From: Erodium maritimum
Taxonomy: Eukaryota; Streptophyta; Magnoliopsida; Geraniales; Geraniaceae
Reading direction: 5' to 3'
Assembly (NCBI GenBank): GCA_963921825.1
Contig: OY997594.1
Span: 31,416,956 to 31,480,955, forward strand
Length of the DNA: 64,000 bases
Shown: piece after piece, positions 45,720 through 57,828 of the stretch
Layout: each line of letters begins with the position of its first letter
Numbering within the stretch: the stretch's first letter is position 1
The notes under the pieces: model-generated
What the model was told of the DNA's origin: nothing
Databases searched by the model: none
Seen by the model: only the letters and a program-made list of their open reading frames with translations
Translations under genes and position numbers: made by a program

Positions 45720-47993
45720 TCGTACCTCAAGGGTCGAACAGGCTGGGGTACTTCGCGCGAACCTCATCCTCGCGCTCCTAGGTCGACTCGACTCTGTGGT
45801 GCTTCCACTGCACCCGTACCAGTGGGATAGTCTTGCCACGCAAAGCCTACTCTCGCCTATCCAGAACCCTAACCGGCTGCTCCTCATAGGAGACATCCTC
45901 GGCTACCTCGATGTCCGTCCACTCAATAACGTGGGAGGGGTCCGCGGTGTACTTCCGTAGTTGGGAGACGTGGAAGACGTTGTGAACGTTCCCAAGCTGC
46001 GGTGGCAAAGCAAGGCGATAGGCAACGACTCCAACTCTGCCCAAAACCTCAAAAGGTCCGCTAAACCGCGGGGCCAGCTTGCCTCCGCCGCGGTTGAACC
46101 GCAATAATCCCCTCTTCGGGCTCACCTTCAAGAACACGTGATCACCAACTGTAAACTCGAGAGGTCGGCGTCATTTATCCGCATAACTCTTCTGTCGGCT
46201 CTGCGCGGTCTTCAACCGCTCCCGAATCAACGCGACCTTCTCGGTCGTCTCCTGGACAAGCTCCGGACTAAGTAGACTCCGGTCTCCTACCTCTGCCCAA
46301 CACACGGGCGATCTGCACGGCCTACCATACAACACCTCAAATGGTGCCATCCCAATATTGGCCTGATAATTGTTGTTGTAGGCGAACTCGGTTAATGGTA
46401 GGTGATCCCCCCATGATCCTCAGAAGTCCAACACACATGCTCGCAGCATAACCTCTAAGATCTGTATAGTGCGCTCTGACTGACCGTCGGTCTGCAGGTG
46501 ATAAGTCATACTAAGCAAGACCTCGGTCCCCAACGCTCTCTGCAAGCTCTCCCAAAATCTAGAGGTGAAACGGTGATCCCTGTCGGACGCAATGGACACC
46601 GGAACTCCGTGAAGACGAATGATCTCCCAAACGTACAACTGACTCAAGGTGTCAACCGTGTCACTCATCCTCATGGTTAAGAAGTGCGCCGACTTGGTCA
46701 GTCGGTCAACCACTACCCAAACAGCGTCGTGCCCTCTCGGCGATCTCAATAGGCCACTCACGAAGTCCATCGTGATGTGCTCCCACTTCCACTCTGTGAT
46801 CGGTAATGGCTGAAGCAAACGGCGGGACGCTGATGCTCGGCCTTCACTTGCTGATAAGTAAGGCATCTCGAAACGAACTCTGCAACTGCTCTACGCATCC
46901 CGCTCCACCAGAACTGCCGTCTGATGTCTCGATACATCTTGGTGCCACCCGGGTGCACAACAAGACGAGAGTGATGAAAATCTCTCAACACAACGTCTCT
47001 ACAACCCTGCGGCACAAACAACCCTCCTCGGTAACGTAGAACCTGATCGGTGTCAACACCGCTGATCATCCTCTCCCGGATCTCTACCGTCTCGGCATCC
47101 TCGGTATGTGCCTCCAGCACATGAGCAACTAGTGTGGGCTGAGCCACCAACGAACACATAGTCACGCCATTGGTGATCTCATCTAGCTCAAGTCTGAACA
47201 AGCTCAACTCCTCCATCATGTCCCACTCTCGGACTGATATACTAGTAATGCAGTGAGTCGACTTCCTACTCAGGGCATCGGCGACGACGTTCTCCTTGCC
47301 CGGATTGTAAAGTAGCTCAAAGTCGCACTCCTTAAGTAGCTCCATCCACCGCCTCTGGCGCATGTTCAGGTCGCGCTGGGAGAAAATGTACTTGAGACTC
47401 TTGTGATCCGAGAATACCCGAAATCTCTCTCTATACAAGTAGTGTCGCCAGAGCGAAGACGACTGCTTCCAACTCTAAGTCATGGGTAGGGTAGTTGCGC
47501 TCATGTATCTTCAACTGTCTGGAGCCATAGGCAACCACCTTCCCGACTGTATGAGCACACATCCCAGCCCTTCGTCGGACGCATCACAATACGCATCATA
47601 ACCGATCCCCCGCTCCGGCTTGATCAACACGGGAGCGGTAGTCAAACGAGCCTTCAGCTTAGTAAAGGAGTGCTCATACTCATCGGTCCACAGAAACTCT
47701 ACTCCCTTGCGTGTCAGTGCGTTCATCGGCTCGGCCAGGCGTGAGAAGTCCTGGACGAACCGTCGATAGTATCCTGCCAAACCCAGGAAGCTGCGGATCT
47801 CAAATACACACTTGGGCCGTGTCACTTCGAAACTGCGTCGATCTTCGTCGGGTCGACTAGGATACCCTCTCGGGACACAACATGCCCGAGGAACTTCACC
47901 TCGGCGAGCCAAAACTCGCACTTCTTCAGGTTGCCGTACAACTGGTGAGTGCGCAACAACGTCAAGACTGTCCTCAGGTGCTCCTCATGCACC
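45720..47993 (-). pseudogene. Gypsy B pol: RT end, RNase H, integrase, chromodomain
   Basis: Minus strand, entering mid-RT at 47993. RT connection (FLGLAGYYRRFVQDF) gives way to RNase H ([34 protein letters not shown]). The integrase zinc finger follows, with HHSRLVVHPG, but its last Cys pair reads CLTY, so one Cys is lost. The DDE core retains its acidic residues (TMDFVSGL, ASDRDHRF, DGQSERTI). After FHVSQLRKY comes a chromodomain (IPLVRVQWKHHRVEST), with stops before ALRGK and at a Trp position. The order and chromodomain mark a plant chromovirus, Tekay/Del-like. Frameshifts separate the pieces; gag, protease and most of RT are absent. Confidence 0.85.
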
Positions 47994-48657
47994 TCCTAAT
48001 TACATATGACACTTGCCTTGTGATGGGAGATTAGTGAGGTGATGGACACCACTTATCTCCACATGCAAGGCCATTAGTCACCATTCTCATGTATTTTGAA
48101 GAACAAGAGTTAGAAAAATTCAGCAACACTATTCTTCTTCTTTCTCTTGGCAAAAACCCTCATAGCTCCATGTTGTGGTTTTGTTCTTGAGTTCTAAACC
48201 AAGAACTACGTCTTTGATTCCTTGGAGGATACGTAGGCTTCTTATAGGCTCAAGCCATCCATCTTTCTTGGTGTACTTCATCTTATCTCTTGTATTCTTG
48301 AACAAGTTGAAGAAAAATCTGAGTAGAATTTTCTGTCCAGATTTTGTCCGACCAGCAGCTTTCAAGAGGTTGATCGGAGGTTCATCCAAGGTCCGATGAA
48401 GCTGATTCTTGGAATGAATTTTTTTCACATATGGGTCTTCAAAGTTATCGATGGAATTTGGATTTCAACGGTTCATTGTTCATATACACGAGCTGCAAGT
48501 TGAGCCACTTGCCCAAGATTGGTAGGATAACTTGTGCTGAAATTTTGCTCTAGTGATTCCATACTTGGTAGATGATTCATGGTTTAATGACCTCTTTGTT
48601 TTGTTTGAATATTTCCCTGAGAGTTGGTTCCTCCCGACCCTACCAAGAGACTCAACA
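47994..48657 (+). repeat. Copia-type right LTR, 5'-truncated
   Basis: Matches 41173-41825 and ends CTCAACA. It joins Gypsy B RT at TCCT (47994-47997), four bases common to both parents. Confidence 0.85.
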
Positions 48658-49620
48658 CGTCTTCTTCTTCTTCTTCTTCTTGGAGGGTGCGAAACATTAA
48701 ACTACAAAAATTTAAAAACACGAATTGATACTTTGATTTCCGAGATATTTGGGACGATACAACTTCATAAAATATCGAGGATGAAAGGACAAACTTACTC
48801 ATGGTCCAACGCAACTATGTCAAGACCGAGCTAATGTGAGCTAATTACAAGTTTACCACCGTTTTTGTTAGAGCAATATGCGCCATCCGTCCCATCTGAT
48901 CCGAGGGGTGTGGGGCGTCCGTATTTTGCACAATAACACTTCGTTTGTATTTGATAGTTGTTCTATATATATATGTAATCATTGTTTTAGACCGTTAGCA
49001 ACAATATGATTTTTTTTCTTTCTTGATGATCCGTAAGTCGCGACTCACAATTTAGCTTCGTGAACCGCGAGTCGTGATTACGATCGTAGTTTAGTGAATC
49101 GAGACCGTATAAATCGTATGTCATAACGTACGATTCATATTTTACTAAACTTCGAATCGCGACAATACGATTGCTCTATTGTTTCTTGAGATTGGTAGTT
49201 CAACCCATATTATAGAATAAGAGCTTTATTATATCAAAAAAATCATCAAACACAAAATGATATTTAAATTATTTTGTTGTCATGGTAGATTTAAGACAAT
49301 GATTAAGAAAGTTAAATTGCAAAATGTGCAAAAATGCGAAGCAGTTAAATAAAAATAGGAGGTTTGTACTTTGCAGCTGGACGGGGAACAGCTTTTTACA
49401 AGCCAGCTCCTGATTATTTGACCTTTTATTTGGGGCCCACTCCAAACCATGAATACAATTTGTTTTTCTTATTTTATTTTTAATACATAAATTTTAAAAC
49501 AAGAAAAACCCAGAAATTAATAAGACGAAAATAGTAAATGAGTACTAGTATCACTTAACAACTCTTGTACTAGTAGCATTTGTGAAAGTCAAACTACTTT
49601 CTTCACTGTTTTTGTTCGAG
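48658..49620. other. Intergenic DNA upstream of the MOCOS-like gene
   Basis: Starts with a (CTT)n run. 49030-49175 is crowded with short inverted words (GTCGCGACTC, CGCGAGTCGTGATTACGATCG, CGTACGATTC). A 500-bp AT-rich promoter-side region follows. No gene seen. Confidence 0.5.
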
Positions 49621-49727
49621 GAGAGAGAGATAGAGAGGGAGAGGCGTTTCAGAAGAGGAGTGGAAGATCGTGCAGAGAGAGAAGGGTCAATGAGCAGATC
49701 AATTGCTTAGTGCGCTTATCAAGACCG

Positions 49728-50363
49728 GTATGTTTTTTTTTGGCTTTTCTGCTCTCAATTAACGAGCATTTGATTTGTAGATTGTAGTGGAGGGTTCATC
49801 ATCTTCTCTGATTTATTGTTGCAGTGGAGAGAGAGAGAGAGAAAAGGGGAGTTTTTTTTTATCTTTTTCTTTCTGGGCAGCTCGTTCAGGTGATTTTCGT
49901 CGACATTGATGGACTTTGGGGGCTCGTTTCGATTCTTTCCTTCGTTTCTGTAAGAACCCATTTTGGCCTGTGAACTCGTTCCGTAGTTTGGTTTGATTTC
50001 TGGGATCTGGGGTTTCTCGGGTTCTAGGGTTTCTTCCGTTTTGCAGTTTCTGATTTTGATCCTTTTCTGGAGATGGGGTTTTGAGTTTCTTCGAAAATTT
50101 TGAATTCGGGATTTTGGGGTTTTGTTGGTTTGAACTTAAATTTGGTCGAGTCATTAGCTTTTCGAGCTCAAGATTTTTGGGCAGGCTTTCCATTTTTGGA
50201 TTTTGCTGCGTTTAGTTTTCGTCATCTGAATTGAATCTTTGTTGGTGGGTGGGGTCTTGGAGAATTCATAGTCTAGGGTTTTCTTGATCTGATTCAGGAT
50301 CCATCTATTTTGCTTCAGGAGTTGGTTTTTGAAGCTGAACCTGCTTGGCTTGTCCTATTGTAG
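49728..50363 (+). other. Probable 5'-UTR intron of the MOCOS-like gene
   Basis: A donor GTATGT at 49728 and an acceptor TTGTAG ending at 50363 enclose a T-rich stretch typical of plant introns. Inferred from splice consensus only. Confidence 0.4.
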
Positions 50364-50390
50364 ATGGGCTGCACCCCTTTGCTCTTGTGA
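50364..50390 (+). other. Upstream ORF of 8 codons
   Basis: ATG GGC TGC ACC CCT TTG CTC TTG TGA, directly after the predicted acceptor and 52 nt before the main ATG. Could lower translation of the main ORF. Confidence 0.4.
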
Positions 50391-50442
50391 AGCTTGAGCT
50401 GCCTTAAACTGCTGGGTCACTTTCTTCCCTAGAACAGATTTG

Positions 50443-53196
50443 ATGCATCTTTCACTATGGAAACCTATATCCAACTGTGCTGCTCTTCTCTTAGACAAGA
50501 AGAGCAGAAAAAAGGATGGGTCTGATTCCACTGCTGAGTCAAAGAAGAACCCATCAATTCTTCGGAAGCTTCAAGAGAACAAGCTCAGGGAGGCTCTTGA
50601 AGAAGCATCCGAGGATGGGTCACTCTTTATATCGCAGGACATAGAGTCTGAGTCCCTTGTCAATGAAGATGAAGGCTTGGGCCGATCTCGATCTCTTGCA
50701 AGGCTCCATGCCCAGCGAGAATTCCTCCGAGCTACTGCTCTGGCTGCTGAGCGCACATATGAGTCTGAAGATGACATTCCTAATCTCCACGAATCTTTCT
50801 CTAAGTTTCTTACCATGTATCCCAAGTACCAAACATCCGAGAAGATTGATCAACTGAGGTTGGATGAGTATGGGCATCTTGCACCTAAGGTATGTCTTGA
50901 TTACTGTGGATTTGGGCTGTTTTCATATCTTCAGACTCTTCATTATTGGGAGTCATCAACATTTAGCTTGTCTGAGATAACTGCAAATTTGAGTAATCAT
51001 GCTCTTTATGGAGGTACTGATAAGGGGACTGTGGAATATGATGTTAAGGCTAGGATCATGGATTATTTGAACATGCCTGAGAGTGAGTACGGCCTTGTAT
51101 TTACTGTGAGTAGAGGATCAGCATTCAAATTACTTGCTGACTCGTATCCTTTTCATACAAATAAAAAGTTGTTGACAATGTTTGATTATGAGAGCCAGTC
51201 TGTGAATTGGATGGCTCAGAGTGCCAAAGAGAAGGGTGCCAAAGTGCATAGTGCATGGTTTAAGTGGCCAACACTTAAACTTTGCTCCACTGATCTGAAA
51301 AAGCGAATTTCAAACAAGAAGCGGAGAAAGAAGGACTCTGCAACTGGCCTTTTTGTGTTTCCAGTTCAGTCTAGAGTAACTGGGGCTAAGTATTCATATC
51401 AATGGATGGCACTAGCTCAACAGAACAATTGGCATGTCTTGCTTGATGCGGGATCATTGGGTCCTAAAGACATGGATTCACTTGGGTTGTCACTGTTTCG
51501 CCCAGATTTTATCATCACGTCATTTTACAGGGTATTTGGGTTTGACCCTACTGGGTTTGGATGCCTCCTGATCAAGAAATCAGTTATGGGGAGCCTTCAT
51601 AGTCAGTCAGGCTCTACAGGTTCTGGAATGGTAAAAATCACCCCTGAATATCCTTTATATCTGAGTGACTCTGTAGATGGTCTGGACAACGTGGTAGGAA
51701 TTAAAGATGATAAAGCTACGGGGAATGGTGATAAACCCTCTGAAACTCGTCCAGGATCCCAGTTGCCTGCCTTTTCTGGTGTATATACGTCTGCTCAAGT
51801 GCGAGATGTATTCGATACAGAAATGAACCATGAGAACAGCTCTGACAGAGATGGAACAAGCACTGCATTTGAAGAAACTGACAGTGTTTCAGTTGGAGAT
51901 ATGATGAAGAGCCCAGTCTTCAGTGATGATGAATCTTCTGAGAACTCTTTGTGGATTGATTTGGGGCAGAGTCCATTGGGGTCAGACAGTGCAGGCCAAT
52001 CTAGCAAAGATAAGATTGCTTCTCCATTACCACCCTTATGGTTTACTGGCAGGAAGACCAACAAGCAACGCTCTCCAAAACCAACAGGTAAGATATATGG
52101 AAGCCCAATGTATGACGACAGAGACCTTGGGCAACACGAGGACCGCCATGTCCTGTCGTTTGATGCTGCTGTTCTATCTGTTTCACAAGAGTTGGAACGT
52201 GTCCCTGAAGAAGAAAACCCCACTTCACAGAATGGTATAGGCTCTACCCATCTGCATGTTGAGGAGATCCATGAACATTGTTTTGACGGCAAATGTGCCC
52301 CTGGTGGGTCTAGGTCAAATTCTGGTATGAATGGCTCAACTTCTGAAATTTGTGAAGAGGTAAAAGAGAGTGCCATAAGAAGAGAAACAGAAGGAGAGTT
52401 TAGGTTGTTGGGGAGAAGGGAAGGCACTAAATTTTCTGGTGGTAGATTTTTTGGTTTGGAAGAGAATGAGCATTCAAGTAGGGGAAGAAGGGTATCCTTT
52501 ACCATGGAAGAGACTCGTAAAGAGCCTGTAAACCATACTTTGGAGCCTGGAGAGATATCTGCAACGAGCCTGGACGATGAAGAGTACTCCAGTGAGGGGG
52601 ATTATGGTGATGGACAAGATTGGGAGAGAAGAGAACCTGAGATTGTATGTCGGCATCTTGATCATGTTAATATGTTGGGACTCAACAAAACCACCCTTAG
52701 ATTGCGATTTTTGATCAACTGGCTTGTGACGTCCTTACTGCAACTAAGGATACCTAGCTCAAATGGGGATGGTAGGAATCTTGTTCAGATTTATGGCCCT
52801 AAGATTAAATATGAAAGAGGTGCAGCTTTGGCTTTTAATGTGAGAGATCCTGTGAGGGGGCTGATTAATCCAGAAATTGTTCAGAAGCTGGCTGAAAGAG
52901 AGAGTATTTCTCTTGGCCTTGGTTTCCTGAGCCACATAAGAATTCTAGATAGCCCAAAACCGGAACGGGGTGCTTTGAATCTTGAAGACACTACCTTGTG
53001 CAGGCCAATGGAAAATGGTCGACACAATGGGAAAAGCAACTTTGTGCGTCTTGAAGTGGTAACAGTTTCGTTGAGCTTTCTCACTGATTTTGAGGATGTG
53101 TACAAGTTGTGGGCTTTTGTGGCTAAGTTTCTGAATCCAAGCTATATTAAGGAAGGGTCTGGGCTTGCAACAGTTGAAGAAGGTAGTGAAACCTGA
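50443..53196 (+). CDS. PLP-transferase / molybdenum cofactor sulfurase-like protein
   Basis: A complete single-exon ORF of 917 aa. The start is ATG 50443 ([20 protein letters not shown]), which matches the N-terminus of the plant family typified by Arabidopsis At5g66950, At4g37100 and At2g23520; the TTG one codon earlier is not used. Residues about 150-390 form a class-V aminotransferase-like fold ([73 protein letters not shown]). The place where MOCOS enzymes such as ABA3 hold the PLP lysine (SFYK.FG) reads SFYRVFG: Arg363. The middle (400-700) is acidic, Ser-rich and probably disordered. The C-terminal 170 residues return to conserved fold ([20 protein letters not shown]). It lacks the MOSC domain of true MOCOS. 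Substrate unknown; it may not be an active sulfurase. Confidence 0.93.
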   Translation: MHLSLWKPISNCAALLLDKKSRKKDGSDSTAESKKNPSILRKLQENKLREALEEASEDGSLFISQDIESESLVNEDEGLGRSRSLARLHAQREFLRATALAAERTYESEDDIPNLHESFSKFLTMYPKYQTSEKIDQLRLDEYGHLAPKVCLDYCGFGLFSYLQTLHYWESSTFSLSEITANLSNHALYGGTDKGTVEYDVKARIMDYLNMPESEYGLVFTVSRGSAFKLLADSYPFHTNKKLLTMFDYESQSVNWMAQSAKEKGAKVHSAWFKWPTLKLCSTDLKKRISNKKRRKKDSATGLFVFPVQSRVTGAKYSYQWMALAQQNNWHVLLDAGSLGPKDMDSLGLSLFRPDFIITSFYRVFGFDPTGFGCLLIKKSVMGSLHSQSGSTGSGMVKITPEYPLYLSDSVDGLDNVVGIKDDKATGNGDKPSETRPGSQLPAFSGVYTSAQVRDVFDTEMNHENSSDRDGTSTAFEETDSVSVGDMMKSPVFSDDESSENSLWIDLGQSPLGSDSAGQSSKDKIASPLPPLWFTGRKTNKQRSPKPTGKIYGSPMYDDRDLGQHEDRHVLSFDAAVLSVSQELERVPEEENPTSQNGIGSTHLHVEEIHEHCFDGKCAPGGSRSNSGMNGSTSEICEEVKESAIRRETEGEFRLLGRREGTKFSGGRFFGLEENEHSSRGRRVSFTMEETRKEPVNHTLEPGEISATSLDDEEYSSEGDYGDGQDWERREPEIVCRHLDHVNMLGLNKTTLRLRFLINWLVTSLLQLRIPSSNGDGRNLVQIYGPKIKYERGAALAFNVRDPVRGLINPEIVQKLAERESISLGLGFLSHIRILDSPKPERGALNLEDTTLCRPMENGRHNGKSNFVRLEVVTVSLSFLTDFEDVYKLWAFVAKFLNPSYIKEGSGLATVEEGSET

Positions 53197-55110
53197 AATG
53201 AATTTGATTCCAGATTGAGGAAAGATGGGTTAATTTGGGCGTGGGTGGGAGTCCATCTGAGGGGCAAATCAAATCCAAGGCAAGGATTTTGGAAAGTTAC
53301 TCTCAGGAACACTTCCAATGCAAGTGGGTGAATTTGGTAAACTCATGTTTGTTATTTCTCGATCACCCTGAGTTATTGTTGAGTATACCTTGCTTTCTTA
53401 TTGTACCCTGCAGAAGCCTGTGCACAACTTACACCATCTTATGTCCTGCTTTGCATTATACAAAATTTGCTTCCGTAAAAAAAATAGCTTATATTAGCAG
53501 TTTGAGATTATGGTGCCATGAATTTTTAGTTTTATGATCTATTAACTTTATTATATTGTTCAATTGTAATTTGGCAAGGAAATGAAAAGTTGCATTTGTT
53601 GGAGAGCCTCTCTTATAAATGATAGTGTTCTGGTAAGATGTTGAAACATATAAGTTTATATTGCTGAAACCATGACTGTGTTGTCATGGAATGTGGAGAT
53701 GTTGAGTTTCTTCCATTCAAATTAGTTGTTGGTGTGTCATTTTCTGAACTATGAGATTTTAATTGCAAAAGTCTTCCTTGTTCATGGCATAACCAGGAAA
53801 AAGAAAGAAAAGGACAAGAACTCCATAAAGGCAAAAGAAGGGTACAGCAGATTACATAAAAGAAATAATGAGGATGTGATGTTAGCAGAAACTAGCCATT
53901 ACTTTAGCATAATGCTACATGCATCATTGACTTGGAAAATAAAAGAAAGGAATGAAAAGTTAGGTTAATGCAAGATGGAATGTCTTTTCTACAAGTAATT
54001 ATCATAAGTGGGGGCCATTATTTAATTTTGTTTTTCATTATAGGTATCAATGTCATGGTGTGGCATGTTTTTGCTTTGTTTTCTCTCTTTGATTCTATGC
54101 TCTAGGTGAGTTTTGGTTAGGTCTTTTCTCAAAGTTGGTTGTTTGAGAGATACCCATTTTCTGATGATCAAACCAAACCCTAGTAAAAGAAAAAACTAAC
54201 CACCTGATTACAAACAACATAGAAGAAACACTTGCTACCTACTACTTTGCTGTTTGACAGAAGTGAAACTGCATTGTCACTTGTGACCTCTATATGGGTG
54301 GTGGTGGTGATTGGTTTCTATATCAAAGTGCATTTTATTATATAGATCACAAAACATAAGCCCAGCCCACACATTCAACATCCTTTTGCAAACAGAGATT
54401 TGAACATAAGGCTGGTATGGGAAGGAAAACTTTGTCACATGTTGGACTATTTTTGTTATGGGATAAAGCACAAGACCAGAGCTCGATGGAAATCTTATAT
54501 TAAATCAAGAAGAGGTTGGATTCCACCCCCATGTAAAATTTAAGTAAATTAATTTTTAAGGATGGAAGAGAGTTCACTGATCACAAGACCAATTTAAAGA
54601 GACTTCTTAATTTTAATAGCTTACTTTTTTTATCAGCAATGTATATTATAAAGTTTAATTTTTTTTAGAGAATATAAAAAGGGGTAAAATACCATGACAA
54701 AGATTGAGCCTAAACAATAATATCAGAGGATTGAACAAGTCTCAATCTATATCGGATCCTAAGAAAATCGAACCAATATAAATAAAGAGCATCCTTATAA
54801 AATAAACCTCAGTAACCCAACAAAAACGTAAACCATGATTTAATAACTAGATTTTACACTCCATTAGCTCGAAACACAAAGGAACTCAATGATCATCACC
54901 AAATGCTCCTCAATATGCACTAACAATAATTCATATACATTACTACTCCTTGACGTAGAATTCCAACATAACACTAAAAATTGTATTAAAATGCATACTA
55001 ACCTTTTTTATATACTAAAATAAAGAGGACAAATCTAATAGAAACTCCTCTTATCCTACAAAACTGTGTGAACCTTTCTTAGCTATACACTCTTAAGATC
55101 CAACATTTAC
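53197..55110. other. 3' UTR and intergenic DNA
   Basis: No gene visible. At 54624-54665 a T-run and ATCAGCAATGTATATTATAAAG read, on the minus strand, as a LINE tail (ACATTGCTGATAAAAAAA). The AT-rich 54660-54960 may be its 3' UTR, 5'-truncated; no TSD found. Confidence 0.45.
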
Positions 55111-55403
55111 TGTCACACCCCAAATCCGGTTCTTGCCCGGACTCGAGGCATGACCAGAAATAAATGATTTAAATGGTAACAACTCAACAATAAGTTCCTG
55201 TAAAACTCCAATAAGAAACTCAAATCCACAAAATTTAGTTTAAAACATAAACAACCCTCCAGGGGTGTAATAATAATCCTCTACAAAATCTGTTCCAAAC
55301 GGAAATAAAATAAAACGAAGTCGTTATAGACACCCACACCGAGAAGCTCCCGAGCCTCTACTCCTCAATCAAGCATGTAAACACAACAGTAAACTCACAG
55401 GGG

Positions 55404-55417
55404 TGAGCTTGCGCTCA
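55404..55417 (-). promoter_or_regulatory. LTR GNRA-type hairpin, copy 6 (GCAA loop)
   Basis: TGAGC-GCAA-GCTCA on the minus strand. The downstream acceptor-like CAG of the other copies is changed (TTTACAT). Confidence 0.55.
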
Positions 55418-56645
55418 GTAGAGAAAACACTTAACAAGGTGAACCTTAAACTCAATAAAGTCAACAGCAAAGTCAACAAGATAGGTCTTAACAAACACGG
55501 ATAATAGGTAAACCAGTTCAATGCCGTGGCACATGAAGTCTCCACCCTCCGATCCACATATGATGTGTCCTCAAGGATTTTCCCTCAAATCCAGAGGAGA
55601 CGCATAACATTGAGGCGACCGGAAACAACCCTTCGGGGCGCTTAACATCGGGATTCTCAGAAACGTCTCCAAAGGATTTTATGTCCTCGGGAACCAAAGT
55701 ATTACTTCCATAGGAAGCATACACATGGAAAATTCAATAATAATCAGTTAATAATTGAATAACGCACTCAACCGAAACACGAAATAATCCAATCCCAACA
55801 ACCACCCATTCATTGTCAAACATAACTCACACATCACCAATTCACCACAACACACAGTACACGAATCACATAATCATAGTACACCAATCACACAATCCCA
55901 ACTTACCGTTCACTTACCAGTCTCGAACCAACGGGGCATCGATCACATGATTGCACCGCTCGGTACAACCAGTCATACTCGATGCTCCAAGCAACCATTT
56001 AAGTAAATCAAGTAATCATTCAAATACATTCAATAGTCAAGTGGGAGTTTAATCAACCAATCATAAAACCTTTAAACGAGCATTCACACATGCAATTCAA
56101 CTAGTTCCATTAGACTCTTTAGCCTATCCACTAACAACCAACAACCAAGCATGTGATCCTAACATGCAACTAATCCGAGGGCTTTGCCAAGGCTCCTCTA
56201 CCAGACAAACAATTCCCAAGTATTGAAAGCGAGTTACATTAGTGATTGGCATCCTATTCATTCACCACTAGACAATTCCGGTTATTAGTAATTGAAGGAC
56301 AACTATTCTAGTTATTCGCGTCCTATAGGCATATCTAGGACCTTTCCAATTTTATTAGCCTAACATGTAATATAAGCATCGTAAACGAGGGGTTAAGGCT
56401 TTCCCTACCTCGAGGTCTTCCTCTCAACACTTTGATGAAGCCCGGTGGTCACCACTCCGTTCTTCACTCGGGTCCCGGCGTGGTCTTTGCTCCTCTAGCT
56501 CGATCCCCAACGTCTTGGACACAAAGAAACGTTAATTAGACTCCACTTAAACAGCAAGTAAGACCCCCAAAGCCCCTCCAAAGTTCAGCTCAAAACCAAG
56601 ATCAACCAAGGTGAAAAACCCTCGACGAAACCCCCTCCCTGGTCT

Positions 56646-56778
56646 GCCACGGACCTGGTCACGGATCTGTGAGGCCAACCATCACGGTTACCATCACGGA
56701 GCCGTGACGAGTGCCGTCACGGACTCCCTCACGGAGCCGTGACGTCTCCCGTCACGGGATCCGTCACGGATCCGTGGC
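56646..56778. repeat. Palindrome cluster, CACGG/CCGTG
   Basis: About ten CACGG or CCGTG words in 130 bp arranged as overlapping imperfect palindromes (TCACGGAGCCGTGA, TCACGGATCCGTGG). Same words as 42851-42892 in another LTR. Confidence 0.8.
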
Positions 56779-57828
56779 GCACCAGGGCAGTTTCGCCCTT
56801 CTTCAACCTCCAGCTCCTTTTCTCCGAAAAACTACCTTCAAACCCCAAAATTTACCCCTTCCAACTCCCAAAACAGTCCAAATCCTTCAATACTCCTCTA
56901 CCCATGGTAGGAATCAACACACAAACAAGTTTCCAATGATTCATCAAATCAAAACCAACTTAAAAGCTCCAACAAACTAATGATTTCTCAACAAAACCCA
57001 ACCAAGCTTCTCATCAACAACATCTCCCACCATTTCTACTCAAACCCAACAACATCTAGCAATTTCACCCAAAACCCATGAAAAGAGATGAAGAGAAATG
57101 AGGATTAGAGAGTTCCATTACCTCTAGAAGATGGAGATGAAGAAGATGGTAGAGATTTTGAGGAGGGATGGCTAAAGGAAGGCTTCAAGTGGCCTCTTCT
57201 TCCTTGATTCTTCTTCAAAGCTCCATGGGAGCTCTTCTCTCTTGCTCCTACTCCAATTTTCGGCTACACCCAAAAGAATGAGTTGAATTTGCTTTTCCAA
57301 TCTCATATAATACCTAGATGTGTCAAATGACCAAAAGCCCTTGAGCTAGAATCCCTTGTAGAAGCTTTTGGGAGGGTAAAAGGGTCTAAGACTACTCCAT
57401 TTTCTCTCTTTCAACCAAAAAGGGACAAGTGTCCAAATAGGTTAGGTATTTTTCCAAAATAATTTCCAGCACAATAAAATAATGCTTTTAGTCGATAAAA
57501 AGTCTCGAATTGACCAAAATTGACTTTCTCCAACATTATACTCAAACGAAAGGAATTTCTCCCCTTAAGCCAACCGTGATGATGGCTAAGTCGTTTGGGT
57601 TCCGGAAAAGTCCCGAGTGACTTCTTGAGTCATCGGTTGACTTTCCGGTAGCAAGTCAAACTTGCTTGAAAAGCCGCCGATTCGACCGGGAGCGGGTCTT
57701 ACAATTGCCGTGAGGCCACATCATCACCCTCAATCCCACACAAAACTCAGGCCACTCTAATTCTTTCTCACACAAGTAAGGACATAATTGTAATAGTATG
57801 GTTTCATGTGGACAAGTATCCATTTTTT

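Larger units (their letters stand above)
55111..57703 (-). mobile_element. Solo LTR, third Gypsy-type family
   Basis: 2,593 bp, minus strand TGTAAGACCCGC...GGGGTGTGACA. It resembles Gypsy B at its start (AGTCAACCGATGACTC, GGGACTTTTCCGG) and the fragment at 1352-2385 in its repeat region. No PBS or PPT flanks it, so it is a solo LTR. The 5 bp on each side (TTTAC, ATTGC) do not match. Confidence 0.8.

Noticed and set aside
50440-50442. TTG start one codon before the MOCOS-like ATG
   Set aside because: Nuclear plant genes start at ATG, and family members begin MH at this point.
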